Shown here: positions 17,285 to 25,713 of the stretch, piece after piece
Layout: the number at the start of each line of letters is the position of its first letter
Numbering within the stretch: the first letter of the stretch is position 1
DNA from: Blastomonas aquatica
Lineage (GTDB): Bacteria; Pseudomonadota; Alphaproteobacteria; Sphingomonadales; Sphingomonadaceae
DNA: 64,000 nt
NCBI RefSeq assembly: GCF_014639875.1
Contig: NZ_BMGD01000002.1
Span: 434,001-498,000, forward strand
Direction of reading: 5' to 3'
Notes under the pieces: generated by a model
The model's database searches: none
Seen by the model: only the letters and a program-made list of their open reading frames with translations
What the model was told of the DNA's origin: nothing
Made by a program: the position numbers and the translations under genes

Positions 17285-18622
17285 TCAAAAACTCACCGTC
17301 ATCTGGCCATAGGCATAGCGCGTGTCGCCAAAGCCCGGAGCATTGGGCGCGGCATCGAGCAGCGCACCGCTGGTGAGCAGCGCGGTGCCTGCCTCAAGCC
17401 GCAACGTGTCTTCGATCAGCCAGTGGCCGATGCGCGCCTCGATCATGTGCCCGGCAAAGCGACCCGATGTGCCTGAGGCATCGACGAGGCTGCTGTTGCC
17501 AAACCGATCCCGGCGGTTATGGGCCCAGGCCGGGCGCCACAGTGCCATGACATCCCAGCGCGATCCCGGGGTCGCCTCCAACCGCAACCCGGGTGAGATA
17601 ATGTTCGTGCGTGCAAGAGGGCCGAAGATGCCGCTGGGGCCGAACTCCCACCGGCGGGCACCGAACAATGTGTCGAAGCGGGTGAAATTCGCCGAGCGTG
17701 GATCATCGCCGCTGGCAATGTCGAACAGCACCGAAATCCGTGGCTTGCCCGGCAGGTCAACGCTGTAGCCGATTTCGGCATGGGCGAAAAACGCGCGAAC
17801 ATCTTGCAGCGGCGCGTTTGCCGCTGTCGATTGCCGGACAGTGCCGGTCTGCACCGCGCCCTCGAAATCGATATCCCACTGATCAGGCTCTGGCGAGCGG
17901 TGCAGCCGTGCGCCCGCAGTCAGCAGCTTGCGATTACGGGTCGGGCCATTCGCACCATCGCGCTCGTTCAGTCCGAAGACATTGGCCTGGAGCGTGATCC
18001 CGGCAAAAAGGTCAGGCCGTGAATAATGTGTGCCCCAGAACGTCAGGTCGAAACTCTCGCGATCCCAGCGGACCCGGTTGTTGACCAAGCTCGCCCGGTC
18101 GGAGGGCAGGCGGGTGTGCGGCAGGGTATAGAACGCGGTCAGCGTATCGCCAGCGTCGCCGTGCCAGTCGAGCCTGAGTCCGGTGAAGCTGTTGATCGTG
18201 TTGCGAAAGGCGTTGCGCGCCGACAGACGCCGCGAGCCGAGATTGAGGTGCAACCGCCCGGCGGTGACCTCGACCGGGCCATCACGATATCCGATCGATG
18301 CTCTGCTCAGTTCAAGCGCGTTGACCTCGGTCGTGCCCGCCGCGCCGGGCGCATCGATCCAGTATCCGCGAGCATCCACCAGCTCTGCTGAAAAGTGCCA
18401 TGGCCCGGTGCGATAGTCTGCGGCAATCGCGGTCTGAATGGTGAGCGCGTCGTCGTTTGGTGGCAGGGAGGGGCGGTATTGGCCTTCGAGAAGCTCGTAC
18501 CGGATGCGTACGTCTCCGGAAATCGACAGGCCATCATCGCTTCGATCCTCAGCATGCGCCTGTGATACTGGTATCAGCGCCGCCGCCGTCATGATCAGAA
18601 TTGCAAATGTGCGCACCGACAT
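17285..18622 (-). CDS. Alginate-export-type outer membrane porin
   Basis: A 445-residue protein with a signal peptide ending near SQAHAED. The mature sequence alternates polar and hydrophobic residues in short strands, as in beta-barrels: SISGDVRIRYELLEGQYRPS, VEVTAGRLHLNLGSRRLSAR, NSFTGLRLDWHG. It ends in a strand with a terminal Phe (YGQMTVSF), the usual barrel-assembly signal. The DVRIRYE start and the AlgE-like central region place it in the alginate-export family, whose members export polysaccharide or serve as general porins. No alginate genes are nearby, so substrate is open. It faces the small membrane-protein gene convergently. Confidence 0.82.
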   Translation of the reverse strand: MSVRTFAILIMTAAALIPVSQAHAEDRSDDGLSISGDVRIRYELLEGQYRPSLPPNDDALTIQTAIAADYRTGPWHFSAELVDARGYWIDAPGAAGTTEVNALELSRASIGYRDGPVEVTAGRLHLNLGSRRLSARNAFRNTINSFTGLRLDWHGDAGDTLTAFYTLPHTRLPSDRASLVNNRVRWDRESFDLTFWGTHYSRPDLFAGITLQANVFGLNERDGANGPTRNRKLLTAGARLHRSPEPDQWDIDFEGAVQTGTVRQSTAANAPLQDVRAFFAHAEIGYSVDLPGKPRISVLFDIASGDDPRSANFTRFDTLFGARRWEFGPSGIFGPLARTNIISPGLRLEATPGSRWDVMALWRPAWAHNRRDRFGNSSLVDASGTSGRFAGHMIEARIGHWLIEDTLRLEAGTALLTSGALLDAAPNAPGFGDTRYAYGQMTVSF

Positions 18623-18675
18623 CCCCTAGCATTTAGGGATAGCGCAATTTCTGCGCGGTGTTGAGAGCCAACCGC

Positions 18676-19812
18676 TCAGGCAGCGAGCGAGGCCTCGATG
18701 GGCTCGGTGCTGGCAATCCAGCCGCCGCCGAGCACGCGGGTTCCGGCATAGAAAACCGCCGCCTGTCCAGGCGCGACGCCATATTCGGGCTGCAGGAACA
18801 CCAGCCGCCGGTCCGCGCCGCTGCCTTCGATCCGCGCAGCAGCAGGCTTGGCGAGCGAGCGGACCTTGACGTCCAGCGGGCCCTCATATGCGCCGCCGAT
18901 CCAGTTCATGTCAGTGACGAGGGCCGCGCGCGTTGCCAGCGCCTCGCGCGGACCGACGATTACCCGGCGGGTGGCGGCATCGATCCTGACGACATACAAA
19001 GGCTCCGGCTGTCCGCCGATCTCGAGCCCCTTGCGCTGGCCGATGGTGAAATGGATCAGCCCCTTGTGCTCCCCCAGCACCCGGCCATCGATGTGGACGA
19101 TCGCGCCGCCGGTGTCCGCATCGGGGCGCACCTTGCGCACGACCGAGGCATAATCGCCATCGGGCACAAAGCAGATGTCCTGGCTGTCGGGCTTGGCCGC
19201 ATTGATCAGCCCCATCTGCTGCGCCAGCGCGCGCACCTGCGGCTTGGGCAGATCACCCAGCGGAAAGCGCAGGAAATCCATCTGGTTGTCGGTTGTGGCG
19301 AACAGGAAATAGCTCTGATCGCGCGCCGGATCGTGCGCGCGGTGCAGTTCGGAACGGCCATCGGGGCCCTCCACGCGGCGCACATAATGGCCGGTGGCGA
19401 GGCAATCTGCTCCCAGATCGCGGGCCATCTGCAGCAGATCGGTGAACTTGACCCCCATGTTGCACTGGATGCACGGGATGGGGGTACGGCCTGCCATATA
19501 TTCGTCGGCAAAGCGATCGACCACCGACTCGCGGAAGCGGCTTTCATGGTCGAAGACGTAATGCGAAATGCCCAGTCGATCGGCGACCGCGCGCGCATCG
19601 CGGATGTCCTGTCCGGCGCAGCATGACCCGGCGCGCTTGACCGCTGCCCCATGGTCGTAAAGCTGCAGAGTGATGCCAATGGTTTCAGCGCCAGTCGCTG
19701 CGGCAAGCCCGGCAACCACCGACGAATCAACACCGCCCGACATCGCAACGACGATTCGCCGCGCCCTCATATCGCCTGGCAGCTGGAAATCGGGGGTTGA
19801 GAGGGTGGTCAT
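18676..19812 (-). CDS. mnmA: tRNA-specific 2-thiouridylase
   Basis: A 378-residue cytoplasmic enzyme that thiolates U34 of tRNA Lys, Glu and Gln. It has the ATP pyrophosphatase loop [16 protein letters not shown] near residue 20, the first catalytic Cys in CCAGQD, the tRNA/ATP segment [21 protein letters not shown], and [13 protein letters not shown]. The ATG at 19812 is chosen: it sits 20 residues before the ATP loop, while upstream codons give an unlikely N-terminus. The upstream 560-base gap separates it from sciP, which reads the other way. Confidence 0.95.
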   Translation of the reverse strand: MTTLSTPDFQLPGDMRARRIVVAMSGGVDSSVVAGLAAATGAETIGITLQLYDHGAAVKRAGSCCAGQDIRDARAVADRLGISHYVFDHESRFRESVVDRFADEYMAGRTPIPCIQCNMGVKFTDLLQMARDLGADCLATGHYVRRVEGPDGRSELHRAHDPARDQSYFLFATTDNQMDFLRFPLGDLPKPQVRALAQQMGLINAAKPDSQDICFVPDGDYASVVRKVRPDADTGGAIVHIDGRVLGEHKGLIHFTIGQRKGLEIGGQPEPLYVVRIDAATRRVIVGPREALATRAALVTDMNWIGGAYEGPLDVKVRSLAKPAAARIEGSGADRRLVFLQPEYGVAPGQAAVFYAGTRVLGGGWIASTEPIEASLAA

Positions 19813-19932
19813 AGTGCCCCATGTAGCGGTCGCAATGGGGTTCTGCCACCCCGCACCGGCAAAATTTTGCCGCCTCTGAGCATCTCCAAAATGGCGGAAA
19901 TACGGGACTTCCCCCCGGCTGGTCACGCCGAA

Positions 19933-19947
19933 TTAACGAAGGCTAAT
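19933..19947 (+). promoter_or_regulatory. Candidate CtrA-binding site upstream of sciP
   Basis: TTAA-CGAAGGC-TAAT matches the CtrA consensus TTAA-N7-TTAA at seven of eight positions. SciP is a CtrA-controlled regulator in Caulobacter, so a site upstream is expected. It lies some 430 bases before the sciP start, which is far, and only one copy is seen. Weak. Confidence 0.3.
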
Positions 19948-19952
19948 CAGCG

Positions 19953-20372
19953 ATGAAGGCCGTTTTTACCTGCTCTTACGGATTGGCGGGTAGACCGATC
20001 AGCATGGAAATGAACTTCCCCCACGATGTGCCGATTTCGGCCAGCAGCACACCGATCAGCCTGCGCAGGCTGGATATGGATATCCTGCGCGTGCTTGCGG
20101 TAGCGCCGGTGACCGCTCGTGAGCAAACCCCGCTTGCAGCGCGCTCTGGCCGACGCGGCAAGGCTGCGCTGATGGCGCTGTTCGCCGGAAGCGGCCGGGC
20201 CGACCAGGTGGCGCGGGGAAGCTTCAATCCACACTTTGCCGTTGCGATCGACCGGTTGGGCGCAACGGAACATCAAAGTGAAACTGGCGTTTACCATTCT
20301 GCTTCAGTCAATCGCAAAGCCGCTCGGTTACTCCGTTCCCTCGCCCCCAATTACACAAATCAGGCCTTTTGA
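19953..20372 (+). CDS. Doubtful ORF upstream of sciP
   Basis: A 139-codon frame ending 8 bases before the sciP start. The middle part has a sphingomonad-like third-position bias and a short helical stretch (SLRRLDMDILRVLAVAP), while the last 40 codons look non-coding. An internal ATG at 20004 would give 122 residues. No domain or signal is recognised. It could be a real lineage-specific gene or chance. It shares its end with the sciP leader. Confidence 0.25.
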   Translation: MKAVFTCSYGLAGRPISMEMNFPHDVPISASSTPISLRRLDMDILRVLAVAPVTAREQTPLAARSGRRGKAALMALFAGSGRADQVARGSFNPHFAVAIDRLGATEHQSETGVYHSASVNRKAARLLRSLAPNYTNQAF

Positions 20373-20379
20373 GGACATG

Positions 20380-20679
20380 ATGATCGAGAATCAGAAAATC
20401 AAACCAGCTCAGGTCATTGGCCCGCTCGGCGAGCCGTTGACGTTGGACAATCTGCCGGCCCCCGGTACGAAACGCTGGGTGGTCCGTCGCAAGGCCGAGG
20501 TCGTCGCTGCCGTCAATGGCGGGTTGCTGACCATCGATGAGGTGTGCGAGCGCTATGATCTGACGCTTGAGGAGTTCGCCTCGTGGCAGCGCGCGGTTGA
20601 TCGGTCGGGCATGCCCGGTCTGCGGGTAACGCGGATCCAGCATTATCGCGATCTGTACGAACGCCAGCAGCGCTACTAA
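20380..20679 (+). CDS. sciP: SciP-family transcriptional regulator (DUF1153)
   Basis: A 99-residue helix-turn-helix protein. MIENQKIKPAQVIGPLGEPL opens it, WVVRRKAEVVAAVNGGLLT and LTLEEFASWQRAVDRSG form the DNA-binding helices, and it closes with HYRDLYERQQRY. In Caulobacter SciP binds promoters also occupied by CtrA and blocks CtrA-driven transcription in late cell cycle. The start is the second of two adjacent ATGs (20377 and 20380); GAGG lies five bases before the second. A perfect hairpin terminator follows. Confidence 0.92.
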   Translation: MIENQKIKPAQVIGPLGEPLTLDNLPAPGTKRWVVRRKAEVVAAVNGGLLTIDEVCERYDLTLEEFASWQRAVDRSGMPGLRVTRIQHYRDLYERQQRY

Positions 20680-20701
20680 CACCACGCGCTTCGCCGGAAT
20701 G

Positions 20702-20740
20702 AAAAAGGGGTGCGATCCGATTTGGATCGCACCCCTTTTT
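20702..20740. terminator. Strong bidirectional terminator after sciP
   Basis: Two perfectly complementary 17-base arms (AAAAAGGGGTGCGATCC and its complement) flank a 5-base loop. A and T runs at both ends let it end transcripts of sciP from the left and the DUF4167 gene from the right. Confidence 0.9.
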
Positions 20741-20785
20741 CGTTGGTGGTGGTCGCTCGCTCAAGCAGCGGTTGAAGGCTGGCCT

Positions 20786-21727
20786 TCAGCTGTCGGCGGA
20801 TGCTGCCTCGACATCACCTGATTCTGCGGCCTTGCGGCGCGGGGCTGCCCGGCGCTTGGGCTTGGGCGCCTCGGCTTCGGGCAACGCATCAGCAGCCGGC
20901 TCGGCCGCGATGCCGATTGCGGGCGGCAGGATCATCGGATCGAGACCATTGCCTTCGCCTGATTCCACTGCGCGTGGCGGACGACCCCGACCGCGGCGCG
21001 GCGGAGCTGCAGGCTCCTGATCGCCCGATGCTGCAGGAGCAGGTGCCTGAGCGGCCTCCTCCCTAGCCTGCGGACGAGGATTGCGTTCATTGCGCGAACG
21101 CGTCGAACGATCATTGCCGGCTTCATCGGTGCGGTTGGAATCGCGGTTGGTGTCCCGATTGCCATCACGACCTTCGGACCGGTCATCACGCGGACGACGC
21201 TCGCGACGAGCCTCGTTCTGACGGCCCTCGCTCTGACGGCCCTCGCTCTGACGGTTACCCGGGCGGACATTGCCACGATTGTCTTCGTCGCCTTCGTCCT
21301 GGTCTTCGTCCTGATTGTTGCGGCTCTGCTCATCGGCATGGTCGAGCGACGAGGTGTATCCGCGCTGGACGTTGCTTTGGTTGCCCGAATAGCCGCCGTT
21401 ATCGTCATCATCGTCGGCATAGTCGTTGCCGGTATCGCGACCCTGGTCTTCACGTGGGCGGCGATATTCGTCCTGACGGGCGCGGTTGTCGGCCAGCACG
21501 CGGAAATAATGATCAGCGAACTGCAGATAATATTCGGTGGCCACGCGGTCACCGTTCATCTGCGAATCGTGCGCCATCTTCTTGTATTTTTCGAGCATCT
21601 GGGTGGCATTGCCACGCGCCCGGCTGTCGATGCGGTTGCCCTGATCCATGCCGCCGCTGCGGCCAGTAGGCTGCGGACGGTTATTGCCACGGCCGCGACG
21701 ACGGCTCGTTCCACGATTGTTGTTCAA
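20786..21727 (-). CDS. DUF4167 protein with long disordered tail
   Basis: A 313-residue protein starting from TTG at 21727 (LNNNRGTSRRRGRGNN), which has AAGGAAG nine bases upstream; frames further back are open but do not resemble the family. Residues 1-90 form the DUF4167 domain, with an Arg/Gly-rich start and the helix RGNATQMLEKYKKMAHDSQM plus YYLQFADHYFRVLADNRAR. The rest is low-complexity and charged, with repeated EGRQSEGRQ units and a basic Ala/Pro-rich end, suggesting RNA binding. The function is not known. It lies next to prmC, prfA and hisS, so a ribosome-related role is plausible. Confidence 0.85.
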   Translation of the reverse strand: MNNNRGTSRRRGRGNNRPQPTGRSGGMDQGNRIDSRARGNATQMLEKYKKMAHDSQMNGDRVATEYYLQFADHYFRVLADNRARQDEYRRPREDQGRDTGNDYADDDDDNGGYSGNQSNVQRGYTSSLDHADEQSRNNQDEDQDEGDEDNRGNVRPGNRQSEGRQSEGRQNEARRERRPRDDRSEGRDGNRDTNRDSNRTDEAGNDRSTRSRNERNPRPQAREEAAQAPAPAASGDQEPAAPPRRGRGRPPRAVESGEGNGLDPMILPPAIGIAAEPAADALPEAEAPKPKRRAAPRRKAAESGDVEAASADS

Positions 21728-21959
21728 TTTAGACGCTTCCTTATCAGTCGCAATTTGCCTGCGTGTCCTCTGCGCGCCCGTGCAGCCCGACACATTGAAG
21801 TGCGCGGCGCGTCCCAAGCTTTTCATCCGCTTTGAGTGGCCTTGATAAGCTGCCCTAATAAGATGACTGGGGTCAGCAAGCGTGACGGGCCAATTGCCAA
21901 CATCACCTGTCTTGCTGTTGTGGTGGTAGCGGCTCGCCAATGCCTTGCCAAGCGAAATA

Positions 21960-22805
21960 TCAAGTCGGTGGCGTCTGGCGCAATATCACTGCGCGATCAT
22001 GCCCGGCAAGGTCCTGTCGGCAATCGACATCAAAGCCGCTCGCTGACCCAAGAGCCGAAACCGCCAGGCGCTGACTCGCACCGATTTCGAGGATCGCGAT
22101 GCCGCAGGGGGCAAGCAGCCTGGGAAGGGCGGGGATGAGGAAGCGGTAATCGTCCAGTCCTTCGTCTCCCGCGAACAGCGCGCTGTGCGGCTCATGCTGC
22201 ATCACCTGCGGCGCCAGCGCGGCTGTGGTCTCGACATAGGGCGGGTTGCAAAGGATCAGGTCGAACGGGCCGGGCAGGGCATCGTGCCAGCCCGGGTGCC
22301 GCCAGTTGCCATGCTGCATCCGTGCCCGCTCGCCATAACCCAGCCTGTCGGCATTGCTCTGCGCAATGGCGAGCGCGACATCGCTTGCCTCGATCCCGAT
22401 CCCCCGGGCCTCGGGCCACTGCGCCAACGCAGCGAGCAGCAGCGCGCCCGATCCGGTGCCAAGGTCGAGGATCCGCTGCGGGGGGCGGCATTTGATGGCA
22501 TCGACCGCAGCTTCGATCAGCGTCTCGCTGTCGCTACGCGGGATCAGCACCGCGGGCGTGACGTTGAGCGTCAGCGTCCAGAAGTCCTGCCGCCCGGTGA
22601 TATAGGCGACCGGCTCGTGCATTTGGCGGCGGGCGAGCAGGGCAGCGAAAGAGGGCGGCACCTGATCGCGCATCCGGTTGAGCAATAGCGTACTGCGGGT
22701 GATGCCGAGTGCGTCGGCCATCAACAGCTCTGCATCGAGCCGAGGGGTGTCAGACACCCCCGCCAGATCGTGCGCCGCGGTACGCAGCGCTTCGCTGACC
22801 GTCAC
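21960..22805 (-). CDS. prmC: Release factor glutamine methyltransferase
   Basis: A 281-residue methyltransferase that methylates the Gln of the GGQ motif in release factors RF1 and RF2. The SAM motif ILDLGTGSGALLLAAL and the catalytic FDLILCNPPYVET are present, and the N-terminal helical domain recognises the release factor. The start is GTG at 22805. Its substrate RF1 is encoded just upstream (22915-24003) on the same strand, with a repeat between them. Length is normal. Confidence 0.95.
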   Translation of the reverse strand: MTVSEALRTAAHDLAGVSDTPRLDAELLMADALGITRSTLLLNRMRDQVPPSFAALLARRQMHEPVAYITGRQDFWTLTLNVTPAVLIPRSDSETLIEAAVDAIKCRPPQRILDLGTGSGALLLAALAQWPEARGIGIEASDVALAIAQSNADRLGYGERARMQHGNWRHPGWHDALPGPFDLILCNPPYVETTAALAPQVMQHEPHSALFAGDEGLDDYRFLIPALPRLLAPCGIAILEIGASQRLAVSALGSASGFDVDCRQDLAGHDRAVILRQTPPT

Positions 22806-22817
22806 AAACTACGCTGT

Positions 22818-22892
22818 TCTCCGGCGAAAGCCGGAGCCCAGGGGGCGAATTGCGCAACACCGCTCCTGGATTCCGGCTTTCGCCGGAAAACG
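22818..22892. repeat. Palindromic intergenic repeat, CCGGCGAAAGCCGGA family
   Basis: A CCGGCGAAAGCCGGA arm near 22821 and its complement TCCGGCTTTCGCCGG near 22872 form an inverted repeat of about 75 bases with a 36-base middle. A second copy is at 62789-62866, and single arms occur at 58193-58219 and 62666-62680. It lies between prmC and prfA. Confidence 0.8.
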
Positions 22893-22914
22893 GGGCTTGG
22901 TTCGGGCAAGGCCA

Positions 22915-24003
22915 TCAACCCGCCATTTCCATGTTCGCCAACCGGCTTGCCTGGTCCTGCGCGGTGAGCGCGTCGATCAGTTCGCCGAGCCCCGCACCCG
23001 CCAGGATCTCCTCAAGCCGATGCAGCGTCAGGTTGATCCGGTGGTCGGTCACCCGCCCTTGCGGAAAGTTATAGGTGCGGATGCGCTCCGAGCGGTCGCC
23101 CGATCCGACCATCGACTTGCGCGCATCGGCCTCGGTCGCGGCCGCCTTGCTGCGCTCGAGCTCGTACAATCGTGCGCCCAGCACCTTCAACGCCTTGGCC
23201 TTGTTCTTGTGCTGCGATTTCTCGTCCTGCTGGGTCACCACCAGCCCTGAGGGCAGGTGGGTGATGCGCACCGCGCTGTCGGTGGTGTTGACGTGCTGCC
23301 CGCCCGATCCCGAAGCGCGGTAGACATCGATCCGCAGGTCGTTGTCGTTGATCTGGATATCGACCGCTTCGGGCTCGGGCAGCACCGCGACCGTCGCGGC
23401 GGAGGTGTGGATGCGCCCGCCGCTTTCGGTGACCGGCACGCGCTGCACCCGATGGACCCCGCTTTCGTACTTCAATTTGGCGAACACGCCCGCGCCATTG
23501 ACCGAGGCGATGACCTCCTTGAACCCGCCGACGTCCGAGGAGCTCGCCGACAAGATCTCGATCCGCCAGCCCTGCTCTTCGGCAAAGCGCGAATACATCC
23601 GCAGCAGATCGCCCGCGAACAAGGCCGCCTCGTCACCACCGGTACCCGCGCGGATCTCCAGCATCGCCGGCCGCATATCGGCGCTGTCACGCGGCAGCAG
23701 CTGGATCGCGAGGTGCTGTTCGGCGAGCGGCAGCCGCGCGCGCAGGTCCTGCGCTTCTTCGGCCGCCATTTCGATGATCTCGGGGTCGGAATCGGGTGCG
23801 TCGATCAGGACCAGCAGTACCTCTAGCTCGGCCCGAAGCCGCCGTACTTCGCCGGCGGCACGCGCGACGGGCTCAAGCTCGGCATAATCCTTCGAGGTGC
23901 GCACGAACTCCTCGCCATCGAGCGCACCCGAGGCCATCCGCGCCTGCAACTCCTGATACCGCGCCTCGATCTGCGCGATGCGTTCGGGGGAGATGCGGGT
24001 CAT
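22915..24003 (-). CDS. prfA: Peptide chain release factor 1
   Basis: A 362-residue class I release factor that reads UAA and UAG. The GGQ catalytic motif is in [19 protein letters not shown], and the domain carrying the anticodon-like PxT tripeptide is [13 protein letters not shown] upstream of it. Length and order match RF1. It is followed downstream by prmC, whose product methylates its GGQ glutamine, and preceded by hisS. Confidence 0.96.
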   Translation of the reverse strand: MTRISPERIAQIEARYQELQARMASGALDGEEFVRTSKDYAELEPVARAAGEVRRLRAELEVLLVLIDAPDSDPEIIEMAAEEAQDLRARLPLAEQHLAIQLLPRDSADMRPAMLEIRAGTGGDEAALFAGDLLRMYSRFAEEQGWRIEILSASSSDVGGFKEVIASVNGAGVFAKLKYESGVHRVQRVPVTESGGRIHTSAATVAVLPEPEAVDIQINDNDLRIDVYRASGSGGQHVNTTDSAVRITHLPSGLVVTQQDEKSQHKNKAKALKVLGARLYELERSKAAATEADARKSMVGSGDRSERIRTYNFPQGRVTDHRINLTLHRLEEILAGAGLGELIDALTAQDQASRLANMEMAG

Positions 24004-24340
24004 GCGGTCACCGCAGTCGCGTGGGTAAACTCGCCTCTCCCTCGATGGGAGAGGCAGTGAGACTTGGCAGTCCTGAGCTTGTCGAAGGACTGCCTAGTCG
24101 CAGCGGTGAGGGTGATGGTGCGTCCGGGCGCCATGGTATGATCCGGAGAGCTCACCCCCACCCAACCCTCCCCCATCAAGGAGGAGGGCTTAAGAAGGTT
24201 TGCGCCGCTGCCCCGGTCCCCTGCGTCGGCAGGGGCCCATCTCCGGGGCGTGGTTCCGGATGCGAGCGCAGAAGATGGACCTCTGCCTTCGCAGGGGGTC
24301 GACACCTTTGGATGGAGAAAAGGGGGCGCGGCGAGGTGCA
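24004..24340. repeat. Cluster of hairpin repeats between hisS and prfA
   Basis: This 337-base gap has no gene and is made almost wholly of palindromes. From left: CCTCTCCCTCGATGGGAGAGG; GGCAGTCCT and AAGGACTGCC around GAGCTTGTCG, near 24070; CCCTCCCCCATCAAGGAGGAG near 24163; CCCCTGCGTCGGCAGGGG near 24218; and a related CTGCCTTCGCAGGGGG near 24285. They look like a cluster of unrelated repeat families that have landed in one gap. Confidence 0.75.
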
Positions 24341-25585
24341 TTACTTGCAGGTGCTGCTCTGGAGCAGGTCGGCAACCCTTGCATGCAGCTCACTGTCTGG
24401 AGCAGATTTGATGTTGGCCTTTGCCGTATCCCCATCATGCTGGAAAGAAATCAGCAGCTTGGCATTGATCTTTGCGGCCTTGTCGTAACGCTTGCGCGGC
24501 GAACCGGTCGCGATCATGTCGCTGGAAATCCCGTGATTGCGCAAGATTGCCTGCGCCGCAGTGGCATCCGCCAGCGCACGGTCGTCTTCAAGCGCGATGA
24601 TGACGTCGAGACCGCTGGCTTCCGAAAGCTCGCACAGCATCGCCAGCCGCTCGATCCCTGCGGCCCAGCCGACCGCAGGCGTGTGCGGCCCGCCCAGGTT
24701 CTCGATCAGGCCATCATAACGCCCGCCGCCCAGCACCGTGCCCTGTGCACCCAGCCGGTCGGTGACGAATTCGAATGCGGTATGGCGATAGTAATCGAGC
24801 CCGCGGACCAGCCGCGCATTGCGGGTCCACGCGACACCGGCGGCATCGAGCCCGCTCGTTACGCTCTCGAAGAACGCGCCAGCCTCATCGGTCAGATACG
24901 CGTCGATATCGGGCGCGCTGTCGGCAATCGGGCGGTCCTGCGGGTCCTTGCTATCGAGGATGCGCAGCGGATTGCGCTCGAGCCTGTCCTGCGAGTCCTT
25001 CGAGAGATCGCCTACATGTTTCTGAAAATGTTCGATCAATGCAGCGCGCCACGCATCGCGGCTGGCGGCATCGCCCAATGTGTTGAGCTGCAGCGTGACG
25101 CCCTCGGTGATGCCGAGTTCGCGCAGGATCTGGTCGGCCATCACCAGCAGTTCGACGTCTGCTTGGGGTTCGGCCGCGCCGATGATTTCGGCGTCGATCT
25201 GGTGAAACTGGCGGTAGCGGCCTTTCTGTGGGCGCTCATAGCGGAACAAGGGCCCGTGCGTGGCGAGCTTGAGCGGGGCATATTGCTGCCAGCCGTTGGT
25301 GAGGTAGGCGCGCGCCAAGCCTGCGGTGAACTCGGGCCGCAGCGTCAGCGAATCGCCGCCTTTGTCGTCGAACGAGTACATTTCCTTCGACACGACATCG
25401 GTGGTCTCGCCCAGCGAGCGTGCGAACACCGCGGTTGCCTCGAACACCGGCATTTCCACCCGGCGGAAATTGTAGAGCCGGCGCACGCGATCGAACGTGT
25501 CGACCACATGGCCGAACCGCTCCTGCTCCTGCCCGAAGATGTCCTGCGTCCCACGGATCGCGCCCGGTGTGTTAATTTTGCCCAT
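24341..25585 (-). CDS. hisS: Histidyl-tRNA synthetase
   Basis: A 414-residue class II aminoacyl-tRNA synthetase. It begins with [14 protein letters not shown], then motif 2 around [19 protein letters not shown], the histidine-specific [16 protein letters not shown], the class II motif 3 [16 protein letters not shown], and a C-terminal anticodon-binding domain. The length is typical. It starts the minus-strand run hisS, prfA, prmC, DUF4167, all linked to translation, and is divergent from the M61 peptidase gene. Confidence 0.96.
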   Translation of the reverse strand: MGKINTPGAIRGTQDIFGQEQERFGHVVDTFDRVRRLYNFRRVEMPVFEATAVFARSLGETTDVVSKEMYSFDDKGGDSLTLRPEFTAGLARAYLTNGWQQYAPLKLATHGPLFRYERPQKGRYRQFHQIDAEIIGAAEPQADVELLVMADQILRELGITEGVTLQLNTLGDAASRDAWRAALIEHFQKHVGDLSKDSQDRLERNPLRILDSKDPQDRPIADSAPDIDAYLTDEAGAFFESVTSGLDAAGVAWTRNARLVRGLDYYRHTAFEFVTDRLGAQGTVLGGGRYDGLIENLGGPHTPAVGWAAGIERLAMLCELSEASGLDVIIALEDDRALADATAAQAILRNHGISSDMIATGSPRKRYDKAAKINAKLLISFQHDGDTAKANIKSAPDSELHARVADLLQSSTCK

Positions 25586-25713
25586 ATTCCGCCGCCATTA
25601 GCGACTTTTTGGGCAGACGCCAAACAGGCGGCTACATTTTTTTGGGGGAGGCGTTTAGGGTATGGGAATATTGCCGAACTTCGGTCGGTGAAAGAACAGA
25701 AGGGTCCGTACAC

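Larger units (their letters stand above)
19813..20379. other. Gap between divergent mnmA and sciP, with an uncertain ORF and promoter elements
   Basis: No certain gene lies here. A plus-strand frame is open at 19953-20372 and is listed separately as doubtful. About 19933-19947 reads TTAACGAAGGCTAAT, one base off the CtrA-type TTAA-N7-TTAA pattern. The stretch before sciP is T- and C-rich and may hold the sciP leader. Confidence 0.45.

Noticed and set aside
21160-21260. Tandem repeat in the DUF4167 tail as a minisatellite
   Set aside because: It is short, coding and in frame, so it is part of the disordered protein tail.
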